Shown in pieces: positions 5,847 through 13,302 of a stretch of DNA of 28,787 bases. Source of the stretch: an uncultured Oscillospiraceae bacterium (GTDB lineage: Bacteria; Bacillota; Clostridia; Oscillospirales; Oscillospiraceae); the NCBI GenBank assembly GCA_910584835.1, contig CAJUEG010000032.1, forward strand, positions 1-28,787, in the 5' to 3' direction. Position 1 is the first letter of the stretch. The number at the start of each line of letters is the position of its first letter. The position numbers and the translations under genes are program-made. The notes under the pieces are model-generated. The model searched no databases. It was not told the origin of the DNA and saw nothing but the letters and a program-made list of their open reading frames with translations.

Positions 5847-7295
5847 ATGAAAAATGCAGTGATCTACGCCCGGTATAGCTCGGACAAGCAGGACGAGGCC
5901 AGCATAGAGGCCCAGGTGCGGGCCTGCCGGGAATATGCTGCCGCCAAGGATTTCACGATCCTGGAGGTCTACGCCGACGAGGCGGTCAGCGGTAAAGGCT
6001 CCAAGACGGCCAGCCGCCGGGCCTATCAGCGGATGCTCCGGGACGTGGAGCGGGGAACCTTCGACACGATCCTGATCCACAAATATGACCGGGTGGCCCG
6101 GAACCTGGGGGAGCACGTCAACCTGGAAAAACGCTTAAAGGACAAGCACGTGGAGTTGATCGCCGTGGCCCAGGACTTTGGCAGCTCCAACGAGGCTAAG
6201 ATCATGCGTACGCTCATGTGGTCGCTGTCGGAATACTATATTGACAATCTATCCGCAGGGGTCAGGAAGGGCCAGCGAGAAACGGCGTTGAAGGGTCTCC
6301 ACAACGGCGGGTATGCCCCCTTTGGATATGATGTGGTCAACCGTCAATATGTGGTGAATGAACTGGAGGCGGGCTATGTCAGGAAGATATTCAACGCCGC
6401 CGCCAACCGGGAGGGCTTCACCGCCATCATCCAGGAGCTGGCCGACGCCGGGATTACCGGCAAGCGGGGGAAGCCCATCAAGTACACTCAAATTTATGAA
6501 ATGCTCCGAAACGAGAAGTACACCGGGACATACACATTCACGCCGAAAGAGGAAGAACGCCGGGAGGATCGGCGCAGCAAGCCCAACGCGATTAGAATAG
6601 AAAACGCCCTGCCGCAAATCATCAGCAGAGCGCAGTTTATGGAGGTGCAGGCTATTATGACACAGCGAAAGCAGACAGGGAAGCGGGCCGGGTATCTATG
6701 CAGCGGCCTTGTATACTGCGAGTGCGGAGCAAAGATGCATGGGGTCAGAACTACAAGGAAAGGGCACGAATATTTCCGCTACTACTGCTCCAAAAAGTGC
6801 GGTGCGCCTGTGGTTCATATGGATGAAGTGGACAATGCTGCGGTGGATTACCTTCACAAGCTGCTCTCCCCAGAGAACCAGGACAAGATAGCCGCAGCCC
6901 TGCGTAAGTACCAAGCCGGGGAGCAAGACCGGGTAGCGGACTTCAACTGGGCAATTCAGCGCCGGATCAAGGGGAAGCAGGGGGAGTATGACGCCCTCAT
7001 GAAGAATCTGTCCACTGGGGCCCTGCCCGCCGAGGTGGTGGCCGATATCGGGGAGCAGATGCAGACCATCAAGGCAGAGATTGCCCAGCTCCAGCAGACC
7101 ACGCCGCCGACGGATTTCACCGTGGAACAGATCAAGGCGTGGCTGGAAGTTCTCAAGGCCAGCGCGGACGAAAAGGCGGTACACCTGCTGATTGAACGGA
7201 TCGATGTAATCCGAAAAGAAACCAAGACGGATTTCAATATGCAAAGCACACTGAAATCCGTCTTAGGTGAAATTGGTTGCGGGGGCCGGATTTGA
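5847..7295 (+). CDS. Large serine recombinase (site-specific integrase)
   Basis: The protein has 482 residues from ATG 5847, preceded by GGAAGGAGG. The resolvase domain is 1-150: VIYARYSSDKQ with catalytic serine S11, SIEAQ, VSGK, then YDRVARN with the catalytic arginines. The recombinase domain is about 155-275 (GGYAPFGY, ITGKRGKPI, LRNEKYTG). A zinc ribbon uses C291, C293, C314 and C318. A helical, coiled-coil-prone part covers about 370-450. Such enzymes cut and rejoin att sites through a phosphoserine link without host factors. The last codons, reading GCGGRI and stop, lie inside the 46-bp tRNA-Met core, so this recombinase probably used the same tRNA site. An upstream in-frame extension begins inside the small RNA and is not a real start. 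Confidence 0.92.
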   Translation: MKNAVIYARYSSDKQDEASIEAQVRACREYAAAKDFTILEVYADEAVSGKGSKTASRRAYQRMLRDVERGTFDTILIHKYDRVARNLGEHVNLEKRLKDKHVELIAVAQDFGSSNEAKIMRTLMWSLSEYYIDNLSAGVRKGQRETALKGLHNGGYAPFGYDVVNRQYVVNELEAGYVRKIFNAAANREGFTAIIQELADAGITGKRGKPIKYTQIYEMLRNEKYTGTYTFTPKEEERREDRRSKPNAIRIENALPQIISRAQFMEVQAIMTQRKQTGKRAGYLCSGLVYCECGAKMHGVRTTRKGHEYFRYYCSKKCGAPVVHMDEVDNAAVDYLHKLLSPENQDKIAAALRKYQAGEQDRVADFNWAIQRRIKGKQGEYDALMKNLSTGALPAEVVADIGEQMQTIKAEIAQLQQTTPPTDFTVEQIKAWLEVLKASADEKAVHLLIERIDVIRKETKTDFNMQSTLKSVLGEIGCGGRI

Positions 7296-7320
7296 ACCGA
7301 CGACCTTCGGGTTATGAGCT
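7275..7320 (-). repeat. Attachment core, copy 1: 3' half of tRNA-Met
   Basis: This is one of three identical 46-bp direct repeats. Read on the minus strand it is the 3' half of elongator tRNA-Met: anticodon loop CTCATAA, stem strand CCCGA, variable loop, T arm with TTCGAAT and the acceptor 3' strand. The 5' half is absent: the next bases do not pair with CCCGA. Only the right arm is present here, because the left neighbour is the serine recombinase. This is therefore the outer end of the integrated array. Confidence 0.85.
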
Positions 7321-7453
7321 GCGGCCAGCGGTGCTGGCGGCGGCTTTTCGGCGCTTTTGGGGCGTTTTTGCTCCGGGGTAGGGTGCTTTCCAGCCCTGTT
7401 CCTTCCACTGCTTCCGCCCGCTCCTTTCCCGTTCTGGGTCAGAATCTGGGTCA
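7321..7453. repeat. Conserved right flank of core 1 with GGGTCA arm sites
   Basis: This flank is clearly homologous to 13079-13211 and 23244-23376. It ends in two direct GGGTCA repeats at 7436-7441 and 7448-7453, 12 bp apart, beginning 116 bp after the core. The fixed distance and repeat spacing fit arm-type binding sites of the integrase. Apparent ORFs that begin with RGPDLNRRPSGYEL come from these tRNA fragments and are not genes. Confidence 0.65.
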
Positions 7454-7529
7454 GCGCCCTAATGCGCAAGCCCAACGCTCTCTCCAATCATCGAATAAGC
7501 AAAACAAACACCGGGAAGATTGCCTGTGC

Positions 7530-7940
7530 TCATTGGGAATTTTGCTCCGAAGGCTTGAGCGGCGGATTCCTGTGCCGTATGATCCAATCCAGGATATCCT
7601 CATATTTTGCCAGACCACTGGCGATATCAAGGCCTAATTTTATCAGCTCTTTCTGAGTGTAGCACAGTGTCACGTTATTCAGCCCCAGCAACATGAGCAT
7701 GGCCAGCATACCGACCCGCTTGTTGTCATCCACGAAAGCGTGATTGTTTACCAAAGCAAAGGCCAGCCGTGCCGCTTTTGCCTCAACAGTTGGATACCGT
7801 TCTGAATCTCCGAAGCCCGCGTTGACACCCAATACGGCAGATTCCAGCAGACCAGGGTCACGCAGCCCTGGTGTTCCGCCTGTTGCCCGCAGCAGCTTTC
7901 CGTGGAGCAAAACGATTTCATCAACGGTCAAAACGATCAT
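7530..7940 (-). CDS. doc: Doc-type Fic toxin
   Basis: The protein has 136 residues, close to the usual Doc length. The Fic motif HAFVDDNKRVG is at residues 67-77, with catalytic H67, the acidic D and the NKR phosphate-binding part. VEAKAARLAFALVNN leads into it as in Doc. Doc phosphorylates elongation factor EF-Tu and stops translation; that is family knowledge. The gene overlaps phd by 4 bp (ATGA), the normal coupling for this operon. Inside a mobile unit the pair should act as an addiction module that punishes loss of the island. The last ten residues are polar and probably dispensable. Confidence 0.92.
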   Translation of the reverse strand: MIVLTVDEIVLLHGKLLRATGGTPGLRDPGLLESAVLGVNAGFGDSERYPTVEAKAARLAFALVNNHAFVDDNKRVGMLAMLMLLGLNNVTLCYTQKELIKLGLDIASGLAKYEDILDWIIRHRNPPLKPSEQNSQ

Positions 7941-8188
7941 TTCGCCAACTCTTGGAATGCCTCCAGATTGTCCGAGATCATCTGAGCCGCCATTGCCTCA
8001 ATTTTCTGCCTCCGCGCCGCACGGGCGGATTGGATCTCTTCGTATTCCTCAAAATCGACAACAATGTAGCGGGGCTTGTTGTTTTTCAAAATGACGGCCA
8101 GCCCTGCCTCGTCTACTAAACGGGTCACCTTCGAAAAGTTTTGGTTGGCCTCCGTCATGGGAACCAACGTACTGGTATTCACCATCAT
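7937..8188 (-). CDS. phd: Phd/YefM-type antitoxin
   Basis: The protein has 83 residues from ATG 8188, which follows GAGGTGA. An alternative ATG is the next codon; a GTG- or ATG-initiated extension upstream would overlap the promoter. Residues about 5-50 carry the Phd fold: VPMTEANQNFSKVTRLVDE, then AVILKNNKPRYIVVDFEEYE. This part binds operator DNA as a dimer. The C-terminal helix (about 55-83) should cover the Doc active site. It is the first gene of the operon, with translation coupled to doc by ATGA. As in other Phd-Doc operons, the complex probably represses the promoter just upstream. Confidence 0.9.
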   Translation of the reverse strand: MMVNTSTLVPMTEANQNFSKVTRLVDEAGLAVILKNNKPRYIVVDFEEYEEIQSARAARRQKIEAMAAQMISDNLEAFQELAK

Positions 8189-8206
8189 CGCTCTCACCTC
8201 GTAAAC

Positions 8207-8240
8207 AGTATACACCAAAGATAGGATAAAATCAACCTAT
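8207..8240 (-). promoter_or_regulatory. phd-doc promoter with overlapping operator
   Basis: On the minus strand TTGATT (8235-8230), a 17-bp spacer and TATACT (8212-8207). The inverted repeat ATAGG-N10-CCTAT at 8221-8240 covers the -35 region and is a candidate Phd operator. Confidence 0.7.
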
Positions 8241-8299
8241 TTAAACACTCTGCCATGGCAGATCAGAGGTGGGGTGATAAAAGAGCGATTTTAAAATAG

Positions 8300-8356
8300 G
8301 AGACTCCCCAAAATTTAGGGAGGAACTATATCAACAAGACGCATAACAACAAATAA
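8300..8356 (+). pseudogene. Short gene-tail repeat ending KTHNNK, copy 1
   Basis: Nineteen codons ending KTHNNK and TAA align without gaps with the end of the fragment at 20480-20608. The last 24 bases differ at only about one or two positions. In this copy a TAG precedes the fragment. It is the remnant of a gene tail or of a conserved non-coding element. Bases 8241-8299 show nothing else. Confidence 0.4.
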
Positions 8357-8372
8357 AACCTATGGCTAATTT

Positions 8373-9704
8373 TCAATAACAATATCGTTTCCGATATTTG
8401 AAGAACATGGCCGCGGACAGAATCAGCGCCATCCCCTCCGCCGCCGGGGTGGCCAGCCAGATGCCGGGGATGCCCAGCAGGGCGGGTAGCACCGCCATGG
8501 CGGCCAGCATGAACACAAAAGACCGGGAGAAGGCCAGCACCGCCGACACCACACCGTTGGACAGAGCGGTGAACATCCCGCTGGCAAAGATGTTGAAGCC
8601 GATGAACAGCAGGGCGATGGAGCAAATACGGTTGCCCGTCACCGCCAGGGCGTGGACGGGGTTGTCCGGCTGGGCGAATATGCCCACCAGCGGCTCCGCC
8701 GCGGCCAGGGACAGAACAAGCATTGTCAAGGAAATGGCAGCGATGACCCGCAGACTGACGGTCACCAGCTTTTTCAGCTTCTCCCGGTTCCCCTCGCCAT
8801 AGTAGTAGCTCAGCATGGGAGCCACGCCGTAGGAGTAGCCGGTATACAGGGAGCTGGCAAACATGAGCACGTACATGATGATGGTGACGGCGGCCACCCC
8901 GTCCTCCCCAACATAGTGGAGCATGGTGGCGTTGAAAGCCAGGGTGACGATGCCGGTAACCAGGGTGGTGGCCATCTCCGAGCAGCCGTTGGAGGCGGCG
9001 GCCAGCAGCACCCGGGGCCGGAGGACGGGCCTGGTGAAGTGGAGCAGGCTGCGTTTCCGGCTGAACACCACAAGGCCTGCCACGGCGGTGACGGAGTACC
9101 CCAGGCCGGTGGCGATGGCGGCCCCGGCGATGCCCAGGTCGCACAGGGCGATGAGCACATAATCCAGCACCATGTTCAGCACCCCGCCGCTGACGGAACA
9201 CACCAGAGACAGTGTGGCCTTCTCCGAGGCGATCATGTACAGGGTGAAGTTGTTCATCAGCAGGATGGGCACAGTGAACAGCAGGTAGCGGCTCAGGTAG
9301 TCCACACAGTAGCCGGACACCTCCGGGGACAGCTCCATGGCCCCGAAGATTTTCCCGGTGAGAGCATACCCCGCCCCGCACATCACCAGCCCCACGATCA
9401 CGTTCACCAGGATGAGAAAGGTGAAGTCCTGCCGGGCCTCCTCCTTTTTCTGCTCCCCCATCTTCTTCATGATGACGGCGCTGCCGCCGGTGGCCAGCAT
9501 GGTGGAGATGGCGGTGACCAACTGAATCACCGGGGCGGTGAGGTTGATGGCCGACAGGGCCTGGGTGCTGATGAGGTTGGCTACGAACAGGCCGTCTACC
9601 ATGGTGTAAAAGGACATGAACACCGACATGGCGATGGTGGGCACGGCGAAGAGCAGGATGTTTTTCAGCGTGACAGGCTTGGCGTAAGCGGTTTGGTTTT
9701 CCAT
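8373..9704 (-). CDS. MATE-family multidrug efflux transporter
   Basis: The protein has 443 residues with about twelve hydrophobic segments, the usual MATE size. Typical features are TLKNILLFAVPTIAMSVFMSFYTMVDG at the start and the repeat of the same fold in the second half. It exports cationic drugs or metabolites in exchange for Na+ or H+ across the cytoplasmic membrane. AAAAGGGG precedes the ATG. It is divergent from a MerR regulator, and its promoter has the 19-bp spacer that MerR proteins act on, so drug binding by the regulator should switch it on. The gene pair lies between two segments that are adjacent in unit 2, so it may be a later insertion. Confidence 0.92.
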   Translation of the reverse strand: MENQTAYAKPVTLKNILLFAVPTIAMSVFMSFYTMVDGLFVANLISTQALSAINLTAPVIQLVTAISTMLATGGSAVIMKKMGEQKKEEARQDFTFLILVNVIVGLVMCGAGYALTGKIFGAMELSPEVSGYCVDYLSRYLLFTVPILLMNNFTLYMIASEKATLSLVCSVSGGVLNMVLDYVLIALCDLGIAGAAIATGLGYSVTAVAGLVVFSRKRSLLHFTRPVLRPRVLLAAASNGCSEMATTLVTGIVTLAFNATMLHYVGEDGVAAVTIIMYVLMFASSLYTGYSYGVAPMLSYYYGEGNREKLKKLVTVSLRVIAAISLTMLVLSLAAAEPLVGIFAQPDNPVHALAVTGNRICSIALLFIGFNIFASGMFTALSNGVVSAVLAFSRSFVFMLAAMAVLPALLGIPGIWLATPAAEGMALILSAAMFFKYRKRYCY

Positions 9705-9746
9705 GTTTTTTCCCCTTTTCTCTTGTATTTTCCGATGCCGTGGGAT

Positions 9747-9777
9747 ATCATAGACCGTACAGTTACTGTACAGTCAA
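9747..9777 (-). promoter_or_regulatory. MerR-type promoter and operator of the MATE gene
   Basis: On the minus strand TTGACT (9777-9772) and TATGAT (9752-9747) are separated by 19 bp, not 17. A near-perfect dyad, 9753-9775 with arms GTACAGT and ACTGTAC, fills the spacer. A long spacer with a dyad is the hallmark of promoters activated by DNA-twisting MerR proteins such as BmrR. Confidence 0.85.
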
Positions 9778-9793
9778 GAGGAGAAATGAGGAT

Positions 9794-10615
9794 ATGGAGA
9801 AAATTAACAAGCTGTTCACCATTGGCCAGTTCGCCGCCCTCCATGGAGTCAATAAAAAAACGCTGATGTGGTATGATCAAATCGGTCTGTTCCGCCCCGC
9901 CTCCGTGGATCCAGACAACGGATACCGCCTGTACAGTTACCGTCAGAGCTCGGTGCTGGAGACAATTTTGCTTCTGCGGGAGCTGGACGTATCCCTGGAA
10001 GAAATTGAAAAATTTCTGTCGGAACGGTCCGCCGAGGGTCTGGAGCGGCTGCTGGGGGAAAAGATTACGGAGCTGGACAGACGCATTGCCCATCTGCGGG
10101 AGGTGCGCTCCGCCCTGGCAAAGCGCAGGGAGGACGCACGGACCCTGCTTGGCATCGACCTGTCCGAGATCCGGCTGGTGGAGCGGGAGGAACGGCCCCT
10201 GATCACGGTGGACATCGGGCTGGGCGCCTCCTTCGACAGGCAGGTGGAGCTGGTTGTGGCGGAAACGAAAAAGTACCAGCTTCGCCGGCTCCACGATGCC
10301 GTCTATGGGACGATGATCTCGGTGGAGTCGCTGAAGCGGGGGAGTTTTGAGGACTATTCCAAGCTGTTTATTGATATTCCCGGTGCAATAAAGAAGGCCG
10401 AGCCGCATATGCAGCCCGGCGGATGGTGGGCAAGGGCATTTTACCAGGGGCCTTGGAACAATATACCTCAGCGGTATGGTGAGATATTTGAATTCCTCCA
10501 AGGGCGGCGGTTGGAGCCCTATGGCTGGGCCTATGAGACTATCATCAACGAGAGCGTCGTCCAGAAGGAGGAGGACGCTGTTGTACGGATTGAACTGCCC
10601 GTGCGGCAGATATGA
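9794..10615 (+). CDS. MerR-family regulator with GyrI-like effector domain
   Basis: With ATG 9794, about 9 nt after GAGGAGA, the protein has 273 residues; the upstream in-frame extension would cross the operator. Residues 6-75 form the winged helix: FTIGQFAALHGVNKKTLMWY, DQIGLFRP, NGYRLYSY. A coiled coil follows at about 80-120 (EKITELDRRIAHLREVRSALAKR). Residues 130-273 look like a GyrI/BmrR-type drug-binding domain (RPLITVDIG, FIDIPGAI). It should dimerise, bind the dyad in the divergent promoter and activate the MATE gene when a drug binds. The layout matches BmrR- or BltR-style control, but the inducer cannot be told. Confidence 0.9.
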   Translation: MEKINKLFTIGQFAALHGVNKKTLMWYDQIGLFRPASVDPDNGYRLYSYRQSSVLETILLLRELDVSLEEIEKFLSERSAEGLERLLGEKITELDRRIAHLREVRSALAKRREDARTLLGIDLSEIRLVEREERPLITVDIGLGASFDRQVELVVAETKKYQLRRLHDAVYGTMISVESLKRGSFEDYSKLFIDIPGAIKKAEPHMQPGGWWARAFYQGPWNNIPQRYGEIFEFLQGRRLEPYGWAYETIINESVVQKEEDAVVRIELPVRQI

Positions 10616-11048
10616 TAGAGCGATTCAAATGCAGGTAGGCAGGAAAGTTTTTGAATCGGTGTCATCGCCCATCCTCATAAAACGCAGACACTTTGAAAAA
10701 GTTCAGCGTTCAAAAGGGCTGAAGGGAAAATCTACCACGCCGTAATCATAGAGGCGTCCTCTGCGGCAAGCCGAGAATGCCCAAAAGGTTCAGAAAATCT
10801 GAAACCAGGCGGCGGATTTTTGTCGGGCCATTCTCTGCTAATGACCACCCATCCGCATCGGGTACTGCAACCCAAAACCGCAAAGACCTGTGTCAGCCCT
10901 TGTGAGGGCTTATGTGCCCCTCCTCCGGGCCGGGTGGCATCTGTACACCTCCGGGAAATTGAAACGCGGTGTTGGAGCCTTTGTGAGCCGCTGTTGGGAG
11001 AAACGATTTTGCTGCTGAAATGGCAAGAGCAACGCAGAAGAAATTGCA

Positions 11049-11077
11049 GGGAGGCTGGGCAAATCGTCCAGCCTCCC
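11049..11077 (+). other. Stem-loop, module copy 1
   Basis: GGGAGGCTGG at 11049-11058 pairs perfectly with CCAGCCTCCC at 11068-11077. GTTTT follows 7 nt later, so it might act as a weak terminator. The same hairpin is found at 20992-21021. Confidence 0.5.
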
Positions 11078-11194
11078 GATGGCGTTTTCTGACCCTAACA
11101 GCACTCTGGTTTGCCTCATCGGGTTTCGGTAAATCGCGGGGCAAGGGCACCCCAGAGTGCGGATTTAAGGGAGAAGGGCAAAAGCAGGATAAAA

Positions 11195-11250
11195 GCCGGG
11201 CGTCACAAGTGACACCCGGCAGGTCACAGCGGCCCGCAGTGCGGGCCGCT
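11195..11250 (+). other. Double stem-loop, module copy 1 (possible oriT or terminator)
   Basis: GCCGGG-C-GTCAC-AA-GTGAC-A-CCCGGC at 11195-11220 is followed by AGCGGCCCGC-AGT-GCGGGCCGCT at 11228-11250. The pair is almost unchanged in copy 2 (21138-21193) while surrounding DNA differs more. The second hairpin is followed by TTTC and could terminate. The function is not known. Confidence 0.5.
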
Positions 11251-11755
11251 TTCAGGGCTTTTACGGGACAGGAAAGGAATTCCGGGAACTGTTTGGAAAG
11301 TTTGGCAGGTGTCCGCTTTTGGCGTCACTTTCGAGCTGAAAAATCACCTCTGGCGTCTGCTTTGCCCAAAAGCCAGCCGTTTCAAGGGATTGACACGGCG
11401 TCTGTTCTGACATCCAGGGAGTTATTAGCAGAAAAAGACGGGATTTCCCGGCTTCCACAAGACATGAAGGCCTCACCGAAGTTTCTCCCGGTTTTGGACG
11501 AAGCAACCGTTTTTTCTGCTATTGACCGCTGTACGCTTGGAGACAGAACCGCTCAAAAATTGCGTTGCTGTAAACAAAAAGAGGATCGCTCCGTGCATTG
11601 CTGGAAAGGCAGCGAATTACACCAGTGTCTTCAAAGAAAAGGGCGGTGCGGGCTGCCCGAAAAAATGTGTCTGAATTGATAATTGTTGCGGTTTGGGGTG
11701 GCTATTTCCGCTGGGGTGTGGTATGTTCTGACGTTGCGAAAGGAGGCGGTGCCAG

Positions 11756-12904
11756 ATGGCTAAACGCAGAGCCAACGGAGAAGGGAACATCCGCAAACGT
11801 AGCGATGGCCGCTGGGAGGGCCGGTACACGGCGGGCCGCGACCCAGACACTGGGAAAGTGATCTACAAAAATGTGCTGGCGAAAACCCAGAAGGAGTGCA
11901 AAGTGAAACTCCAGCGGGCCATTGAGGAAAACGCCAAGATGGACACCATCCGGGCTGAGCAATACACGGTAGGTCAGTGGATGGATGTGTGGTTCGAGAA
12001 CTACGCAAAAATCAAGGTGCGTCCCTCCTCCCACAAGACCTACCAGGGCTACATTGACAACCACATCAAGCCGAGTATCGGAAAAATTCCGCTGAACAAG
12101 TTGTCCTCCCTGGATTTACAGAAACTGTACAAAAAGCTGTTGAGCGGCGGCAAGGTGGAGCGGATTGAGTCCAAGAGTCAGCCCAAGGGGCTGAGCGCCA
12201 AAACGGTGCGGAACATCAACCAGGTAATCTCCTCCGCCATGAATTTCGCCATTGAGCAGAAGCTCATCTCGGCAAACCCCACGGACGGCTGTGCCCTCCC
12301 CAAGCTGGAACACCGGGAAATGAAAACCCTCCCCACCGAGCAGCTGGCATCCTTTCTCCACGAAGCCAGGGAGAGTGGAGTGTTCGAGATGTACTACATC
12401 GAACTGGCCACGGGTCTGCGCCGGGGTGAGCTGCTGGGCCTCAAGTGGGAGGACATCGACCTGGAACATGGCACGATCCAGGTGCGCCGCCAGATCGCCC
12501 GAATCAACGGCGAGGTGGTGGAGGCACCGCTCAAGACGAAAAACTCCTATCGGAGCGTGTCCATCGGGCAGGACGCAGTGGAGATTCTCAAAGAGCAGCG
12601 GGAGAAAACCAACAGCGAGTATGTGTTTCCCTCGCCCACAGGCGGCCCCATCTCCCCGGACAGTGTACTCCATATGCTCCACCGGGTGCTGAAACGGGCA
12701 GGGCTGCCCCAGATTCGATTCCATGATATGAGACATACGTTCGCCACAGTAGCGCTGCAAAATGGCGTGGACATCAAGACGGTGAGCGGAATGCTGGGTC
12801 ACTACAGCGCTGGATTCACGTTGGACACCTACGCCCACGTGACCACCCAGGCACAGCGCCAGGCGGCGGATACCATGGCGAATATCCTCTCTGCTGCCAT
12901 CTAA
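11756..12904 (+). CDS. int: Tyrosine integrase of unit 1
   Basis: The protein has 382 residues from ATG 11756 after GAAAGGAGG. An AP2-like arm-binding domain is at about 1-60 (GNIRKRSDGRWEGRYTAG), the core-binding SAM-like domain at about 70-175, and the catalytic domain at about 190-382. Catalytic residues visible: R222 in TGLRRGE, K260/K262 in PLKTKNSYR, H323 and R326 in HDMRHTFA, H349 in GMLGHY, and the nucleophile Y359 in LDTYAH. The set is complete, so activity is expected. It should recombine the tRNA-Met core at 13033 with arm sites on both sides. By eye it differs from the unit 2 integrase at about 25 of 382 positions. The small gene that precedes the unit 2 integrase is missing here. 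Confidence 0.95.
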   Translation: MAKRRANGEGNIRKRSDGRWEGRYTAGRDPDTGKVIYKNVLAKTQKECKVKLQRAIEENAKMDTIRAEQYTVGQWMDVWFENYAKIKVRPSSHKTYQGYIDNHIKPSIGKIPLNKLSSLDLQKLYKKLLSGGKVERIESKSQPKGLSAKTVRNINQVISSAMNFAIEQKLISANPTDGCALPKLEHREMKTLPTEQLASFLHEARESGVFEMYYIELATGLRRGELLGLKWEDIDLEHGTIQVRRQIARINGEVVEAPLKTKNSYRSVSIGQDAVEILKEQREKTNSEYVFPSPTGGPISPDSVLHMLHRVLKRAGLPQIRFHDMRHTFATVALQNGVDIKTVSGMLGHYSAGFTLDTYAHVTTQAQRQAADTMANILSAAI

Positions 12905-12928
12905 TCCTTTCTGAACATTTCGCCGTAT

Positions 12929-12946
12929 GGGTCAGAACCTGGGTCT
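12929..12946. promoter_or_regulatory. Left arm site of core 2
   Basis: GGGTCA at 12929-12934 and GGGTCT at 12941-12946, 12 bp apart, end 87 bp before the core. The same spacing and distance are found left of core 3 (23094-23111). Confidence 0.6.
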
Positions 12947-12996
12947 TGTGGAAAATCAAAATTTTGACCGCCCAGAAAAGTGAGCGAAAGCAAAGA

Positions 12997-13030
12997 AAAT
13001 CCTCCGATTTCCAAGGAAATCGGAGGATTT
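12997..13030. terminator. Terminator-like hairpin after integrase 1
   Basis: AAATCCTCCGATTTCC at 12997-13012 is a perfect 16-base inverted copy of 13015-13030. There are T-rich ends on both sides, so it may stop transcription in both directions just before the attachment core. Confidence 0.75.
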
Positions 13031-13032
13031 AT

Positions 13033-13078
13033 GGTTGCGGGGGCCGGATTTGAACCGACGACCTTCGGGTTATGAGCT
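13033..13078 (-). repeat. Attachment core, copy 2: 3' half of tRNA-Met
   Basis: It is identical over 46 bp to copies 1 and 3. It has a left arm (12929-12946) and a right arm (13194-13211), as a junction between two tandem units should. No 5' half of the tRNA is present. Confidence 0.85.
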
Positions 13079-13211
13079 ACGGCCAGCGATGCTGACGGCG
13101 GCTTTCCAGCGCTTTCGGGGCATTTTTGCTCCGGGGTGGGGTGCTTTCCAGCCCTGTTTCCTCCGCTGCCTCCGCCCGCTCCTTTCCCATTCTGGGTCAA
13201 AATCTGGGTCA
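13079..13211. repeat. Conserved right flank of core 2 with GGGTCA arm sites
   Basis: It is homologous to the flanks of cores 1 and 3. GGGTCA occurs at 13194-13199 and 13206-13211, beginning 116 bp after the core. Bases 13212-13302 hold no gene that I can see. Confidence 0.65.
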
Positions 13212-13302
13212 GCGCTTAACGGAGCGATCTAAAAAAGGAAAGCACTGAATTGTTTTTACCTATCAACATTAGGTTGCGGTGTATTATCCCTATTTCAAGC
13301 TG

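Larger units (their letters stand above)
3490..7320. mobile_element. Decayed serine-recombinase element next to the tRNA-Met site
   Basis: This stretch holds only mobile-element genes: a truncated phage primase, the remains of one XRE repressor and a complete second one, a PBECR3 nuclease domain, a small RNA and a serine recombinase that ends in the tRNA-Met core. Structural, packaging and conjugation genes are missing and there is a deletion scar near 4240. The left boundary is uncertain; I see no second copy of the 46-bp core between 3244 and 3490. I infer a phage- or IME-derived remnant that once used the same tRNA target. Confidence 0.55.
10969..11679 (+). pseudogene. Degraded copy of the pre-integrase ORF
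   Basis: This is the counterpart of the 154-residue frame at 20912. GTG 10969 aligns with its start, but the ribosome binding site is degraded (GGGAAATTG instead of AAGGAGGTG) and the sixth codon is TGA where the other copy has TGC. Beyond it the frame stays open to 11679 and keeps FKGEGQKQDKSRASQVTPG, QRPAVRAAFRAF and LAGVRFW. A shorter product from ATG 11020 is possible but lacks a clear ribosome binding site. Confidence 0.4.
10690..11755 (+). repeat. Conserved pre-integrase module, copy 1
   Basis: From about 10690 this region aligns with 20636-21610 of unit 2. Matching landmarks include GAAAA-GTTCA, CCGTAATCATAGA, GAATGCCCAAAAGGTTCAGA with CAGGCGGCGGATTTT, the GGGAGGCTGG hairpin, the GCCGGG hairpin, the GCGGCCCGC hairpin and AATGTGTCTGAA. 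It is the shared backbone between cargo and integrase. No known gene family is recognised. Bases 10616-10689 show nothing else. Confidence 0.7.
7275..13078. mobile_element. Integrative unit 1 (Phd-Doc, MATE/MerR cargo, tyrosine integrase)
   Basis: A 5.8-kb unit lies between two identical 46-bp tRNA-Met cores. From left to right it holds a conserved segment of about 140 bp after the core, the phd-doc pair, the MATE and MerR genes, a conserved module of about 1 kb, the tyrosine integrase and a terminator. There is no relaxase, excisionase or replication gene that I can see, so it would need help to move between cells. Confidence 0.75.

Noticed and set aside
7275..7490. Small ORFs across the three tRNA cores, including frames reading RGPDLNRRPSGYEL
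   Set aside because: They are translations of the tRNA-Met fragment and its flank; the same false peptide appears at each core on non-coding DNA.
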